Shown piece by piece: positions 16,727-25,542 of a stretch of DNA of 64,000 bases. The notes under the pieces were generated by a model, which was not told the DNA's origin, did not search any database, and saw only the letters and a list, made by a program, of their open reading frames with translations. Both the position numbers and the translations under genes were made by a program. The number at the start of each line of letters is the position of its first letter. Within the stretch, counting starts at the first letter, position 1. The DNA is from Fen-183 sp036504335 (GTDB lineage Bacteria; Acidobacteriota; Thermoanaerobaculia; UBA5066), in NCBI GenBank assembly GCA_036504335.1, contig DASXVJ010000025.1, positions 1-64,000 of the forward strand. The letters are read 5' to 3'.

Positions 16727-17869
16727 GCCGGGTCCGCCGCGTTGAATCCGGGGCGATCCGTCGCGGCCTTCTCGCCCTTCTTGACCATGGTCTGCAGGAA
16801 CGCCTCGATGAAGCCGTCCAGATCGCCGTCGAGGACGCGGTCCACGTCCCCGACCTCGTAGTTCGTGCGGTGGTCCTTGATGAGCCGGTACGGCGCGAGG
16901 ACGTAGGACCGGATCTGCGAGCCGAAGCCGATCTCCATCTTCGTGCCCGCGCGCGCGTCGTTCTTGGCCTGCCGCTCCTCGAGCGCCATCTGGTAGAGGC
17001 GCGAGCGCAGGACCTTCATCGCGGAGGCTTTGTTCTTGTGCTGCGACCGCTCGTTCTGGCACTGCACGACGAGCCCCGACGGGAGGTGCGTGATCCGGAT
17101 GGCCGACTCCGTCTTGTTGACGTGCTGTCCGCCCTTGCCGCCCGCCCGGAACGTGTCGATCCGGAGGTCCTTGTCGTTGATCTCGACGTCGATTGTGTCG
17201 TCGATTTCCGGCGAGACGTAGACCGCCGCGAACGACGTGTGCCGCCGCGCGGCGGCGTCGAACGGCGAGATGCGCACGAGCCGGTGCACGCCGCGCTCGG
17301 CCTTCATGTGCCCGTAGGCGTACTCCCCTTCGAAGCGCAGCGTCGCCGTCTTGATCCCGGCGTCGTCCGCGTACGTGACCTCGAGGACGTCCGTCTTCCA
17401 GCCCTGGCGCTCGCCGTAGCGGAGGTACATCCGCATGAGCATGTCCGCCCAGTCCTGAGCCTCGGTGCCGCCGGCGCCCGCGTGAATCTCGAGGAGAGCC
17501 GGCATCGGGTCCTCGTCGTTCGTGAGCTTGAACGTCAGCTCCTTGCGGCGCGCCCACGGCCCGACCGTCGCGATCGCCGTGTCGGCGTCCCTCTCGACGG
17601 CCTCGCCCGACTTGAGGAACTCCGCGAGGATCTCGAGCTCCTCCTGCCGTTCCTTGAGGTCCTTGTCGTCGGCGAGGATGCGCTCGGCGCGCTTCAGCTT
17701 CCGGAGCGTGTCCTGCGCCTCGAGGGCGTTCGTCCAGAAATTGGGCTCGCCCGTCTTCCGCTCCAGCTCGTCCTTCTCGCGTCCCGCCTGGCGGACGTCA
17801 AAGATAGCCCCGGAGGGAGCTCACGGACGACGCGAGTTCGAGCAGTCGCTCAATGCGTTCTTCGTTCAC
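16723..17869 (-). CDS. prfB: Peptide chain release factor 2, programmed +1 frameshift
   Basis: RF2 recognises UGA and UAA and releases the finished peptide. It is encoded in two frames. A 23-codon leader (GTG start at 17867-17869, ending SSLRGYL) stops at TGA (17798-17800). Slippage +1 on CTT-TGA-C then gives the continuing frame DVRQAGREKDELER and onwards, in total about 381 residues. The GGGG just before the slippery site mimics the internal Shine-Dalgarno known from E. coli prfB. The RF2 stop-recognition SPF (RISPFDAAARRH) and the catalytic GGQ (GGKGGQHVNKTES) are present. The start overlaps the lnt stop (GTGA). Confidence 0.95.
17797..17815 (-). promoter_or_regulatory. prfB: prfB recoding site
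   Basis: On the minus strand the site reads CTCCGGGGCTATCTTTGAC: a purine-rich spacer, the slippery CTT codon, the in-frame TGA, and C as the base after the stop. UGA is read by RF2 itself, so low RF2 promotes slippage. This is the classical autoregulatory loop. Confidence 0.92.
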
Positions 17870-19446
17870 GTGTTTCCTCTCGGCGGCGCGGGGGACGCGG
17901 ACGCCACGGGACCCCGGGGCGAGGGGAACCGCGCGCGCAGGATACCGGCGAGGAGGCCGGCGGCGCAAACCCAGAGGATCGCGTCGCCGAGGGCGGAAGC
18001 GGGCGGCGTACCGCGCGGGCGGAAGACGGGCGCCGAGAACGCGCCCTTTCTCCCCGCCGGGAGCGACACGAGGACTCGCCCGTCCGGCTCCACCGCGCCG
18101 CTGATGCCCGTGACGGCGGCGCGCACGAGCGGCCGCCCCGTCTCCACGGCCCGGAGCACCGCGGACTGCCAGTGCTGCCGCTGCGCGCCGGCGCGCCCGT
18201 ACCACGCGTCGTTCGTGAGCGTGAAGAGGACGTCGGCGCCGGCCCGCGCCTCCCGGCGCGCGATCCACGGGTAGACGACCTCGTAGCAGACGGCGCCGCC
18301 GAGCTTCCACGACCCGAGAGAGAGGAGGACCGTTCCCGTACCCGGCGTGAAGCCGCCGGGCACCGCGCGGCTGATCGGCTTGATCATCCTCAGGACCGGC
18401 GCGAGCGGCACGTACTCCCCGAACGGCACGAGCCGCTGCTTGAAGTACGGCGGCAGGACGGGACCGTCCTTCGTCACGAGAAGCGCCGCGTTGTAGTACG
18501 GGGCGTTCTCCTCCCCCGGCGCGTCCGACCAGACCGTGCTCATCAGGATTGCGATGTCGAGCTCGCGGCACAGGCGCTGGACGCGCTCGCGGTAGAGCGC
18601 GTTGAACGACCACGCGTACGGAGAGGCGCTCTCCGGCCACAGGACGACGACGGGGCGATCCGCCCGGCACAGCGCGCGCGTCTGCTCCTCGAGGTCGCTC
18701 TGGATGCGCTCGGCCGTCCCGCGATCCCAGCGGATGTCCTGCTCGACGTTCGGCTGGACGACCCCGACCTTCAGGACCTCGTCCGAGGAACCCGACCGCG
18801 GCGGGCGCACGGCCGCCGCCGCGAGGGCGAAGACGGCGGCGCCGAGGAGCCATCCGAGGCGCGCGTTACGCACGGGGCGCGTCCACGCGACGAAGAGCGC
18901 CGCGTTCAGCGCGGCGAGGAGGAACGACGTGAGCGTCACCCCGCCGAGGGCGGTCGTTCCCAGGAGGGCGGGAACGTCCGCGAGCGGATTCGCGAGGAGG
19001 CTCCAGGGGAATCCGCCGAAGATCCAGACGTACGTGCGAAAGCCCTCCTGCGCGACCCATGCGGCGGCGAACGTCACGACGACGCCGGGACCGGTCCGGG
19101 GGCCGACGGCCGCGTGCAGCGACGCCATGACGCCGAACGGCACCGCGCAGATGGCGGCCGTGATGGCGAGCGCCAGGCCCGCGAGCGGCAGCCCCACGCC
19201 GCCGAAGCGGTGGACCGTGTACGCGATCCACGGGATCGTGACGAGCCAGAACACGCAGCCGAAGAGGAATCCCGGCAGGAACGCGCGCCGCCACGTCAGC
19301 CCGTCGAGAGCCGCGAGGAGCGGAATCAGCGCGACGGGAAGGAGCGGAAGCACCGAGAAGTTCGGGAAACACAACGCCAGCAGCACGCCGGAGGCGAGTG
19401 AGAAGAGAAGACGGGAAGACTTCTTAGAAGGTAAGAGAGGCTGCAT
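17866..19446 (-). CDS. lnt: Apolipoprotein N-acyltransferase
   Basis: A 526-residue inner-membrane enzyme that adds the third acyl chain to the N-terminal Cys of lipoproteins. The N-terminal half (about 10-215) has six to eight hydrophobic helices. The C-terminal nitrilase domain carries the Glu-Lys-Cys triad, seen in VLWPESASPYA, FKQRLVPFGEYVPL and GGAVCYEVVYP. It fits the several lipoprotein signals in this window. The first 25 codons are AT-rich and include a dispersed motif copy (PSKKSSRLLFS). It leads the minus-strand run lnt-prfB-Nudix. Confidence 0.93.
   Translation of the reverse strand: MQPLLPSKKSSRLLFSLASGVLLALCFPNFSVLPLLPVALIPLLAALDGLTWRRAFLPGFLFGCVFWLVTIPWIAYTVHRFGGVGLPLAGLALAITAAICAVPFGVMASLHAAVGPRTGPGVVVTFAAAWVAQEGFRTYVWIFGGFPWSLLANPLADVPALLGTTALGGVTLTSFLLAALNAALFVAWTRPVRNARLGWLLGAAVFALAAAAVRPPRSGSSDEVLKVGVVQPNVEQDIRWDRGTAERIQSDLEEQTRALCRADRPVVVLWPESASPYAWSFNALYRERVQRLCRELDIAILMSTVWSDAPGEENAPYYNAALLVTKDGPVLPPYFKQRLVPFGEYVPLAPVLRMIKPISRAVPGGFTPGTGTVLLSLGSWKLGGAVCYEVVYPWIARREARAGADVLFTLTNDAWYGRAGAQRQHWQSAVLRAVETGRPLVRAAVTGISGAVEPDGRVLVSLPAGRKGAFSAPVFRPRGTPPASALGDAILWVCAAGLLAGILRARFPSPRGPVASASPAPPRGNT
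19415..19434 (+). repeat. Dispersed AT-rich motif, single copy (5' end of lnt)
   Basis: Reads GAAGACTTCTTAGAAGGTAA on the + strand, antisense to the lnt start region. I found no inverted partner nearby. Confidence 0.6.
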
Positions 19447-19512
19447 GCGGCGTTCGCGCGTTTCCCGGTCCGGCCGCCTTCAGTCTAGCGGTTTGGATCG
19501 GCCGGGCGGAGA

Positions 19513-19905
19513 ATGGGGAACGCGATGCTGCCGGTCCCCGCGTTCGCCTTCGTCGGCTTCTTCCTCGCGGTGCCCGTCACCGCGCAACGCGAGGTCGCGC
19601 CCCCGCTCCTCGCCCCCGGCGCGACTCCGGGCAAGGTCGTTTCCGACGTCTCCGCCATGTACGACCAAATGGAAGCGAATCTCGAAAATCAGTACGCGAA
19701 GCTGATAAACGACGCGAAGGCCCGGAAATCCGCCCTCGAGGACCAGATCCGGGCCATCGACAAGCAGATTGCAAAGCTCGAGGCGGACAGGCAGAAGTCG
19801 CTCGCCGACCTCCGGAAGCAGAAGGAGAAAGCGATCAAGGAGGCGTCGAAGGCCCAGGACGTGCGCCTCGTACGGACCCCCACACCTGCGCCAAAGAGGC
19901 CCTAG
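19513..19905 (+). CDS. Small secreted coiled-coil protein
   Basis: A 130-residue protein of unknown function. Residues 1-24 form a signal peptide (VPAFAFVGFFLAVPVTAQ). Residues about 45-112 are a highly charged, K/E/A/Q-rich heptad-like helix, followed by a short proline-rich tail. GGAGA just before the ATG is a reasonable ribosome binding site. The codon choice is ordinary apart from an AT-richer stretch in the helix. It is convergent with lipA, whose stop lies 1 nt beyond its own. The architecture resembles small periplasmic chaperone-like or lipoprotein-like helices, but no family is recognised. Confidence 0.7.
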   Translation: MGNAMLPVPAFAFVGFFLAVPVTAQREVAPPLLAPGATPGKVVSDVSAMYDQMEANLENQYAKLINDAKARKSALEDQIRAIDKQIAKLEADRQKSLADLRKQKEKAIKEASKAQDVRLVRTPTPAPKRP

Positions 19906-19906
19906 A

Positions 19907-20788
19907 TCATCCCCTCTTCGTCACGAACTCTTCCGCCCGGTAGCTCGACCTCACGAACGGGCCCGCGAAGACGGCGGTGAAGCCCATCTCGATCCCGCCG
20001 CGCTCGAGCGCCGCGAAGCGCTCGGGCGTCGCGTACTCGGCGACCGGAAGGTTCCACGCGCTCGGGCGCAGGTATTGCCCGACCGTGACGACGTCGACAC
20101 CGGCGTCCCGGAGAGCCCGGAAGACGTCGAGCACCTCGTCGTCGCGCTCGCCGAGGCCGAGCATGAGGCCCGACTTCGCCGTCATTCCGGGATGGCGGGC
20201 CTTGACGCGCGCGAGGAGGTCCACCGACCTCCGAAAGACGGATTTCGGGCGAACGGCGTCGTAGAGCCGGGGGACCGTCTCGACGTTGTGGTTGTAGACG
20301 TCGGGGCCGGCGTCCGCGACGCGGTCGATCTGATCCGCGACGCCCTGGAAGTCCGGCGTTAGGACCTCGACCGTGCGGGCCGGGTCGTCGTCCTTCAGGG
20401 CGCGCACGACGCCCGCCCAGTGGGCCGAGCCGCCGTCCGGGAGGTCGTCTCGGTCGACCGACGTCACGACGACGTGGGCGAGGCCCATGTCCCGCGCGGC
20501 CGCGGCGAGGCTCGCCGGCTCGAGCGGGTCCAGCGGCGCAGGCTTCCCCGACGTGATGTGGCAGAACCCGCACGCGCGCGTGCAGACGTCCCCCGCGATG
20601 AGGAACGTGGCCGTCTTCCGCTCGAAGCACTCGGTGCGGTTCGGGCAGCGCGCCTCCTCGCAGACGGTCGAGAGCTTCCCGAGCCGCATGCGGGCCTTGA
20701 TCGCGTGGAGGTCGTCGAGGCGCAGCTTCTTCTCGCGGATCCACGGCGGCAGCGCCGGCTCGCCGCGGACGGGCAGCGGACGGCTCAC
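19907..20788 (-). CDS. lipA: Lipoyl synthase
   Basis: Radical SAM enzyme that inserts two sulfurs into octanoyl groups on E2 and H-protein domains to make lipoate. The 293-residue product has the auxiliary-cluster cysteines CEEARCPNRTEC and the radical SAM motif CTRACGFC. A C-terminal RSSYRAEE matches the conserved RSSY of LipA. The GTG start overlaps the SPOR gene stop (GTGA); codons upstream in this frame belong to the shadow of that gene. It closes the nfeD-SPFH-SPOR-lipA run. lipB is not in the window. Confidence 0.95.
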   Translation of the reverse strand: MSRPLPVRGEPALPPWIREKKLRLDDLHAIKARMRLGKLSTVCEEARCPNRTECFERKTATFLIAGDVCTRACGFCHITSGKPAPLDPLEPASLAAAARDMGLAHVVVTSVDRDDLPDGGSAHWAGVVRALKDDDPARTVEVLTPDFQGVADQIDRVADAGPDVYNHNVETVPRLYDAVRPKSVFRRSVDLLARVKARHPGMTAKSGLMLGLGERDDEVLDVFRALRDAGVDVVTVGQYLRPSAWNLPVAEYATPERFAALERGGIEMGFTAVFAGPFVRSSYRAEEFVTKRG

Positions 20789-21453
20789 GGCACCACGAGC
20801 GGGACGTTCTTGATCTGCTTGTCCGTGGCCTTGATCTTCTTCGCGAGCGCCTCGGCCTTCGCGCGGTCCTTGAGCGGCCCCACGTGGACGCGGAACCATC
20901 CGGGCTTGCCCGCGATGACCGCGACGTCGGCGTTGAACCCCTCGTCCTTGAGCCGCTTGGCCAGTTCGTCCGCGGCGGCGGCGTTCTTCGTCGCGAGAAT
21001 CTGCACGTAGAACGGGCCTTTCGGCGCGGGTTTCGCCGCGGCCGCGGGCTTCGGAGTCGGAACTCGGGCTGCGGTCGGAGTCGGCGGCGCCGCCGTCGGA
21101 GCGGCTGTCGGCGCCGCGACGGGAACGGGCGCGGCCTCGGCCGCCCTCTTTTCTTCGGGCTTGATGCCGAGCGTGTCGTCCGGCTTCTTCGACTCACGCG
21201 GGACCTCGGCGGGCGCGAGCGTCGGAACGGGGATGTCGGACGCGGACGCGATCACCCCGGCAGCTCCCCCGCCCGGCCCCTTCTTCGCGGCCGCGCCCGT
21301 CTTCATCCCGAAGAAGAACGACAGCCCGAGCGCGGCGAGGAGCAGCAGGAAGAAAAACCCGGCCTGCCGCCCGGTGATCGAGATCTGGTAATGGACCGGC
21401 GCGGCCTTGTCCGGCGTCTCCCCGGCGCGGTCGTCGAGTCCGAGCCCCGGCAT
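20785..21453 (-). CDS. SPOR-domain membrane protein
   Basis: A 222-residue bitopic protein. A short cytoplasmic N-terminus is followed by a membrane helix (about 32-50, FFFLLLLAALGLSFFFGM). A long Ala/Pro/Thr-rich linker comes next. The C-terminal SPOR domain (about 148-222) starts GPFYVQILATKNAAAADEL and contains WFRVHVGPLKDRAKAEALA. SPOR domains bind peptidoglycan stripped of stem peptides, typically at the septum. A division or cell-wall role is therefore likely. The ATG overlaps the stop of the SPFH gene (ATGA). Confidence 0.9.
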   Translation of the reverse strand: MPGLGLDDRAGETPDKAAPVHYQISITGRQAGFFFLLLLAALGLSFFFGMKTGAAAKKGPGGGAAGVIASASDIPVPTLAPAEVPRESKKPDDTLGIKPEEKRAAEAAPVPVAAPTAAPTAAPPTPTAARVPTPKPAAAAKPAPKGPFYVQILATKNAAAADELAKRLKDEGFNADVAVIAGKPGWFRVHVGPLKDRAKAEALAKKIKATDKQIKNVPLVVP

Positions 21454-22211
21454 CAGGCCTTGTCCTTCTTGAGGAAGGCGCTGATGAGGTCCATCGGCAG
21501 CGGGAAGATGATGGTCGAGTTCTTCTCGGTGGCGATCTCGGTCAGGGTCTGCAGGTACCGCAGCTGCAAAGTCGCGGGCTCGCGGCCGATGATCGCCGCG
21601 GCCTCCGAAAGCTGCTTGCTCGCCTCGAACTCGCCGGACGCGTGGATGATCTTGGCGCGCTTCTCGCGCTCGGCTTCGGCCTGCTTCGCCATGGCGCGCT
21701 GCATCTCGATGGGCAGGTCGACGGCCTTCAGCTCGACCATCGTGACCTTGATGCCCCACGGGTCCGTGTGCTTGTCGAGGATCTCCTGCAGGTTCTCGTT
21801 CAGCTTGTCGCGTGAGGACAGCAGCTCGTCGAGCGTCGCCTGGCCGAGGATCGACCGCAGGGTCGTCTGGGACAGCTGCGAGGTCGCGTAGAGGTAGTTC
21901 TCGACCTTCACGACCGCCTTCGACGGGTCCATGACGTGGAAGTAGACGACCGCATTCACCTTCACGGACACGTTGTCGCGCGTGATGACGTCCTGCGGCG
22001 GCACGTCGAGGACGACCGTGCGGAGCGAGATCCGGATCATCGTCTCGAACGGCCAGAAGATGAACGTGAGGCCGGGGCCCTTCGGCTGCGGCGAAAGGCG
22101 GCCGAGCCAGAACGTGACGGCCCGCTCGTACTCGTTGAGGATGTTGATCCACTTCGAGATGAAGATGATCGCCACGAAGACGACCGGGACGATGAAAGCG
22201 AGGTTGTTCAT
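21453..22211 (-). CDS. SPFH/stomatin-like (slipin) protein
   Basis: A 252-residue band-7 family membrane scaffold. One N-terminal membrane helix (about 4-22) precedes the SPFH domain (about 25-190, VVYFHVMDPSKAVVKVENY) and an Ala/Glu/Lys-rich helical tail. Bacterial slipins are usually encoded directly beside NfeD proteases, as here, and are thought to be the partner or substrate of the protease. Start and stop overlap the neighbouring genes by 4 nt each. Confidence 0.93.
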   Translation of the reverse strand: MNNLAFIVPVVFVAIIFISKWINILNEYERAVTFWLGRLSPQPKGPGLTFIFWPFETMIRISLRTVVLDVPPQDVITRDNVSVKVNAVVYFHVMDPSKAVVKVENYLYATSQLSQTTLRSILGQATLDELLSSRDKLNENLQEILDKHTDPWGIKVTMVELKAVDLPIEMQRAMAKQAEAEREKRAKIIHASGEFEASKQLSEAAAIIGREPATLQLRYLQTLTEIATEKNSTIIFPLPMDLISAFLKKDKA

Positions 22212-23518
22212 CCGGGCTCCTGGCCCGCCTTGCGGGCCGGCCTCACGACGAGCGCGAGGCCTTCGATGCCGACGATCTCGACGAGGTCGCCGGCGGCTAC
22301 GGGTTCCGTGGAATGCGCTTCCCAGAGGTCGCCGTCGGCGAACACCTTGCCGACGGGCGCGATCGGGCTCCGCGCGGAAACGATCTGGCCGACGAGGACT
22401 CCGAGGCCCGTGCGGTCGGGCAGGCGTTTCATCGCGAGGGCCTTGAAGGAAAGGACCGCGAGGATCGCCGCGGTCGCGACGGCTCCGGCGACGAGGACCG
22501 CGAACTCGCCCCGCGGCGCGCCCGCCTGCTCGGGGAAGAGCAGGATCGCGCCGAATACGACGGCCGCGGCGCCGCCGACGGCGAGGACGCCGTGCGAGGC
22601 GAGCTTCACCTCGAGGAAGAAGAACAGAGCGCCCACGAGGAGGAGCGCGACTCCCGCCGCGTTCACGGGCAGGACGGACATCGCGAAGAGCGCGAGGAGG
22701 AGCGCGATCGCCCCGAGGACGCCCGGCAGGATGCCGCCCGGATGGGACAGCTCCGAATAGAGCCCGACGATGCCGATCAGAAAAAGGATGCCGGCGAGGC
22801 CCGGGTTCGCGAGGACGCCGAGGATGCGCTCGCGGCGCGTCATCGTCCGCGTGGCCGTCGCGAGGCCCGCCGTCTTCAGCACGGCGTCGCTCTTGCCGAC
22901 CCGCTTCACCGTCCGGCCTTCGAGCTGGGCGAGGAGGTCCTTCTCGTCGCGCGCGACGACCTCGATCAGCTTCCGCTTGAGGGCCTCGCTCTCCGAGTAC
23001 GACGCGGCCTCGCTGACGGCCTTGACGGCGTCGTCCACGGGCCGGCCCCGCGGCTCCGTCACGGACCGCAGGAGCGCCGAGACGTCCTGCCCCGCTTTCT
23101 TCGCGAGCGTTTTGGGGAGGTCCTCTCCCCCTCCGCCCACCGGCGCGGCCGCGCCCGCGTTCGTGCCCGGGGCCATCGCGGCGACGTCGCACGACATCAG
23201 GATGATGAAGCCAGCCGACGCCGCCTGCGAGCCCGGAGGCGCCACCCAGCCGACGACCGGCACGGGCGAGGCGAGGATCGCCTGGGTGATCGTGCGGGTC
23301 GAATCGATGCGCCCGCCCGGCGTGTCGATCCTGAGGACGACGAACGGCGCTCCGCTCTTCTCGGCGTCCTTGAGGACCCGCGAGACGAAGGCGGCGCTCA
23401 CGGCCTGAATCTCGGTGTTCAGGTCCGCGACGACGACGGTTCCCGCAGCCGGCGGGGGCGCCGGCGCCGCGGATGCGGCCAGCGCGCCGGAGAGAAAGAG
23501 AACCGCGGCGCAGCGCAC
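22208..23518 (-). CDS. nfeD: NfeD membrane serine protease (ClpP class)
   Basis: A 436-residue long-form NfeD. A signal peptide (about 1-18) is followed by a ClpP-like protease domain (about 25-220) with the Ser nucleophile in GSQAASAGFIILMSC. Four to five membrane helices follow (about 235-345). A C-terminal OB-fold NfeD domain (about 360-436, GKVFADGDLWEAHSTEP) completes it. Long NfeD proteins cleave the C-terminal region of partner slipins. The start is a GTG with a perfect TATAAT 7 nt upstream and no ribosome binding site. It heads the nfeD-slipin-SPOR-lipA run. Confidence 0.92.
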   Translation of the reverse strand: MRCAAVLFLSGALAASAAPAPPPAAGTVVVADLNTEIQAVSAAFVSRVLKDAEKSGAPFVVLRIDTPGGRIDSTRTITQAILASPVPVVGWVAPPGSQAASAGFIILMSCDVAAMAPGTNAGAAAPVGGGGEDLPKTLAKKAGQDVSALLRSVTEPRGRPVDDAVKAVSEAASYSESEALKRKLIEVVARDEKDLLAQLEGRTVKRVGKSDAVLKTAGLATATRTMTRRERILGVLANPGLAGILFLIGIVGLYSELSHPGGILPGVLGAIALLLALFAMSVLPVNAAGVALLLVGALFFFLEVKLASHGVLAVGGAAAVVFGAILLFPEQAGAPRGEFAVLVAGAVATAAILAVLSFKALAMKRLPDRTGLGVLVGQIVSARSPIAPVGKVFADGDLWEAHSTEPVAAGDLVEIVGIEGLALVVRPARKAGQEPG

Positions 23519-23525
23519 GGAGGGG

Positions 23526-23531
23526 ATTATA
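23526..23531 (-). promoter_or_regulatory. -10 box TATAAT of nfeD (leaderless)
   Basis: A perfect TATAAT on the minus strand is followed by 7 nt and the GTG at 23518. It is back to back with the -10-like box of the divergent PAP2 gene at 23543. Confidence 0.55.
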
Positions 23532-23542
23532 GGTTCGTGTGC

Positions 23543-23548
23543 TAGAAC
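23543..23548 (+). promoter_or_regulatory. -10-like box TAGAAC of PAP2 gene (leaderless)
   Basis: TAGAAC is followed by exactly 6 nt and then the GTG at 23555. No ribosome binding site is present. Confidence 0.45.
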
Positions 23549-23554
23549 CCGTCG

Positions 23555-24424
23555 GTGCGCTGGAAGCCGGTCGACGCCCTGACGTCGCTGTTCGCGGCGG
23601 CGCTGGTCGTCGCGGGCCTCGCGCGCTACGGCGCGCTGGAGGGCCCGGGAGTTCTTCTGAGAATGGGGCTGGTCGCCCTCGTCCCCGCCGTGGCTGCATG
23701 GCTCCGCGGCCGTAATCCGAACCCTTCAAAGAATCTTCAGATTCTCCTCGACTATTACGTCATCGCCTGCATCGTCGTGATCTTCGACGGGCTCGGGCCG
23801 CTCATCCGGGCCGTGAACCCCGTCGACAAGGACGTCCACCTCATCGCCTTCGATCGGTGGCTGACCGGCGTCGACCCGACGGTCTACCTGGAACGGTTCG
23901 CGACGCCGTTCCTCTCGGACGTCCTGACGTTCTTCTATTCGCTCTACTACTTTCACCCCATCGTGCTCGGGACGCTCGTTCTGCTGGACGACCGGGAGCG
24001 TCCGCCCGCCGCGCGCGACTTTGCGCGCTACGCGTTCACGATGGTCTTCGTCTTCTTCGTGAGCTACGTCGGCTACTTCCTCGTCCCGGCGGTGGGCCCC
24101 CGCTTCACGATTTCGCACGCCGGTCCCCTGCCGCGCGGCGCCGTGGCGCGCGTCATCGACGACACGCTGAACATGCTCGAGAGCAACAAGCGCGACTGTT
24201 TTCCGTCCGGCCACACGATGGTCGTGACGGCGGTCCTTCTCGAGGCGGCGCGCCGGTCCCGGAAGACGTTCTGGTGGTTCCTGCCGTTCGCCGTCGGCCT
24301 CGTCATCGCGACGGTGTTCTGCCGGTACCACTACGTCGCGGACGTCCTCGCAGGGTTCGCGCTCGCGTTCGTGGCGGTCCCGCTCGGAAACGCGCTTTAC
24401 AGGCGCTTCTCGACGATCCGGTAG
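23555..24424 (+). CDS. PAP2-superfamily membrane lipid phosphatase/phosphotransferase
   Basis: A 289-residue membrane protein with about six helices. The PAP2 catalytic motifs are CFPSGHTMVV (about residue 208) and CRYHYVADVLAG (about 250), giving the two catalytic histidines and the Asp. The region between the first helices (DRWLTGVDPTVYLERFATP) resembles the Aur1-like inositol phosphorylceramide synthase branch of PAP2 proteins. It converges on and overlaps a ceramide-synthase-like gene, and the next genes are Spt- and CerR-like. I therefore infer a sphingolipid head-group or lipid phosphatase role; a general phosphatidate phosphatase is the alternative. It also contains a dispersed motif pair. 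Confidence 0.8.
   Translation: MRWKPVDALTSLFAAALVVAGLARYGALEGPGVLLRMGLVALVPAVAAWLRGRNPNPSKNLQILLDYYVIACIVVIFDGLGPLIRAVNPVDKDVHLIAFDRWLTGVDPTVYLERFATPFLSDVLTFFYSLYYFHPIVLGTLVLLDDRERPPAARDFARYAFTMVFVFFVSYVGYFLVPAVGPRFTISHAGPLPRGAVARVIDDTLNMLESNKRDCFPSGHTMVVTAVLLEAARRSRKTFWWFLPFAVGLVIATVFCRYHYVADVLAGFALAFVAVPLGNALYRRFSTIR
23651..23738. repeat. Dispersed AT-rich motif, inverted pair (in PAP2 gene)
   Basis: Left arm 23651-23670 reads GAGTTCTTCTGAGAATGGGG on the + strand. Right arm 23721-23738 reads GAAGATTCTTTGAAGGGT on the - strand and encodes PSKNL in the sense frame. Confidence 0.6.
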
Positions 24425-25536
24425 CGGCGGTAGATCCGGCCGTCGAAGACCTCGAGGGGCTTGAGGATGTCGAGGTTGTCCTCGAGCATCCAGGAGAACT
24501 CGGCCGACTTGTAGTTCAGGCGGACCGATTCCTTCACGGCCTCGGAGTAGAGGAGCGAGTCGAAGCCGCGCCGGCGGTACTCGGGCAGGATGCCGAGGGC
24601 CAGGGTCCGGCAGCGGTCGATCTTCTTCTTCAGGAGGAGGAACTTCAGCCAGCCGAAGGGAAACAGGGACCCGCCGAGCTTGTTCAGGACCAGGTTGTAG
24701 TCGGGCAGGGCCAGGTAGAACGCGACCGGCTTTCCGTCCAGCTCGACGAACATGACCCAGGGCGGATGGATGAGGGGCTTCAGCTTCTTCGCCATGGCGT
24801 CGATCTCCTCCGACGTCATCGGGACGAAGCCCCAGTTCTTCTCCCATGCCCTGTTGTAGATCTCCTTGACGATCGCGAGCTCCTCCGCGAAGCGGTTCAT
24901 CCGGATCGTGCGGACGGCGACGCGTCCCTTCTCGCGCCGAATCACCGCGTCCGCGATCCGCCCGAGGCGCTTCAGCGAGCCCCCGCCGTCCCCGGGCGCG
25001 AGGATCGCGACGACGTCCTTGACCTTGGCGTACCCGGCCGCCGCGAAGAGATCGAGGGTGTACGCCGGGTTGTACGTCATCATCAGGAACGGGATCCCCG
25101 GCTCGCTCTCGGAGGGGACCAGCGCGCCGACCTCCTCGTTCATCGAGGGGTTGACCGGACCCCGGAGCCGGGAAGCCTCCGGCAGGACGCGGCGCACCCA
25201 GGCCTCGGCCTCGCGGAAGAGGGCCACCGCGACCTCTCGATCCTCTTCGCACTCGAAGAATCCGAAGAAACCGATCTTCTCCTCGTGCACGCGGTTGTGC
25301 TCGTCGTCCACGATCGCCGCGATCCGCCCGACGACGCGCCCGTCCTTCCTCGCGAGGAAGAGCTCCCGTTTCGCGTGCTTCCAGAAGGGGTTCTTCGAGA
25401 GGTCCAGCACCCACCTGACGTCGCTCTTGAGCGGCGGCGCCCAGTTCACGTCGCCCGCGTAGAGGCGGAACGGGAGGTCCACGAACTCGCGCAGCGCGCG
25501 CGACGAATCGACGGCGTCGATCTGGAGGGTGCTCAC
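24397..25536 (-). CDS. GNAT-fold N-acyltransferase, candidate bacterial ceramide synthase
   Basis: A 379-residue protein of a large GNAT-related family. The first half has FVDLPFRLYAGDVNWAPPL, VVGRIAAIVDDEHNR and IGFFGFFECEED. The second half has GPVNPSMNEEVGALV and the acyltransferase core ALGILPEYRRRGFDSLLY. Caulobacter bCerS, which N-acylates sphinganine, belongs to this type of GNAT protein. The gene shares a strand with Spt- and CerR-like genes, so ceramide synthase is my preferred role. Without that context it would be a generic GNAT. The GTG start has TAGTTC 6 nt upstream, hinting at its own leaderless promoter. Its 3' end overlaps the PAP2 gene by 28 nt. Confidence 0.7.
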   Translation of the reverse strand: MSTLQIDAVDSSRALREFVDLPFRLYAGDVNWAPPLKSDVRWVLDLSKNPFWKHAKRELFLARKDGRVVGRIAAIVDDEHNRVHEEKIGFFGFFECEEDREVAVALFREAEAWVRRVLPEASRLRGPVNPSMNEEVGALVPSESEPGIPFLMMTYNPAYTLDLFAAAGYAKVKDVVAILAPGDGGGSLKRLGRIADAVIRREKGRVAVRTIRMNRFAEELAIVKEIYNRAWEKNWGFVPMTSEEIDAMAKKLKPLIHPPWVMFVELDGKPVAFYLALPDYNLVLNKLGGSLFPFGWLKFLLLKKKIDRCRTLALGILPEYRRRGFDSLLYSEAVKESVRLNYKSAEFSWMLEDNLDILKPLEVFDGRIYRRYRIVEKRL

Positions 25537-25542
25537 GGTGGC

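Noticed and set aside
25231..25280. Further dispersed-motif copies (TTCTTCGGATTCTTCGAGTG on the minus strand) in the GNAT gene, and one near 6100 in the dehydrogenase gene.
   Set aside because: They encode family-conserved peptides (GFFGFFEC; GRGFFEYD), so protein conservation suffices as explanation.
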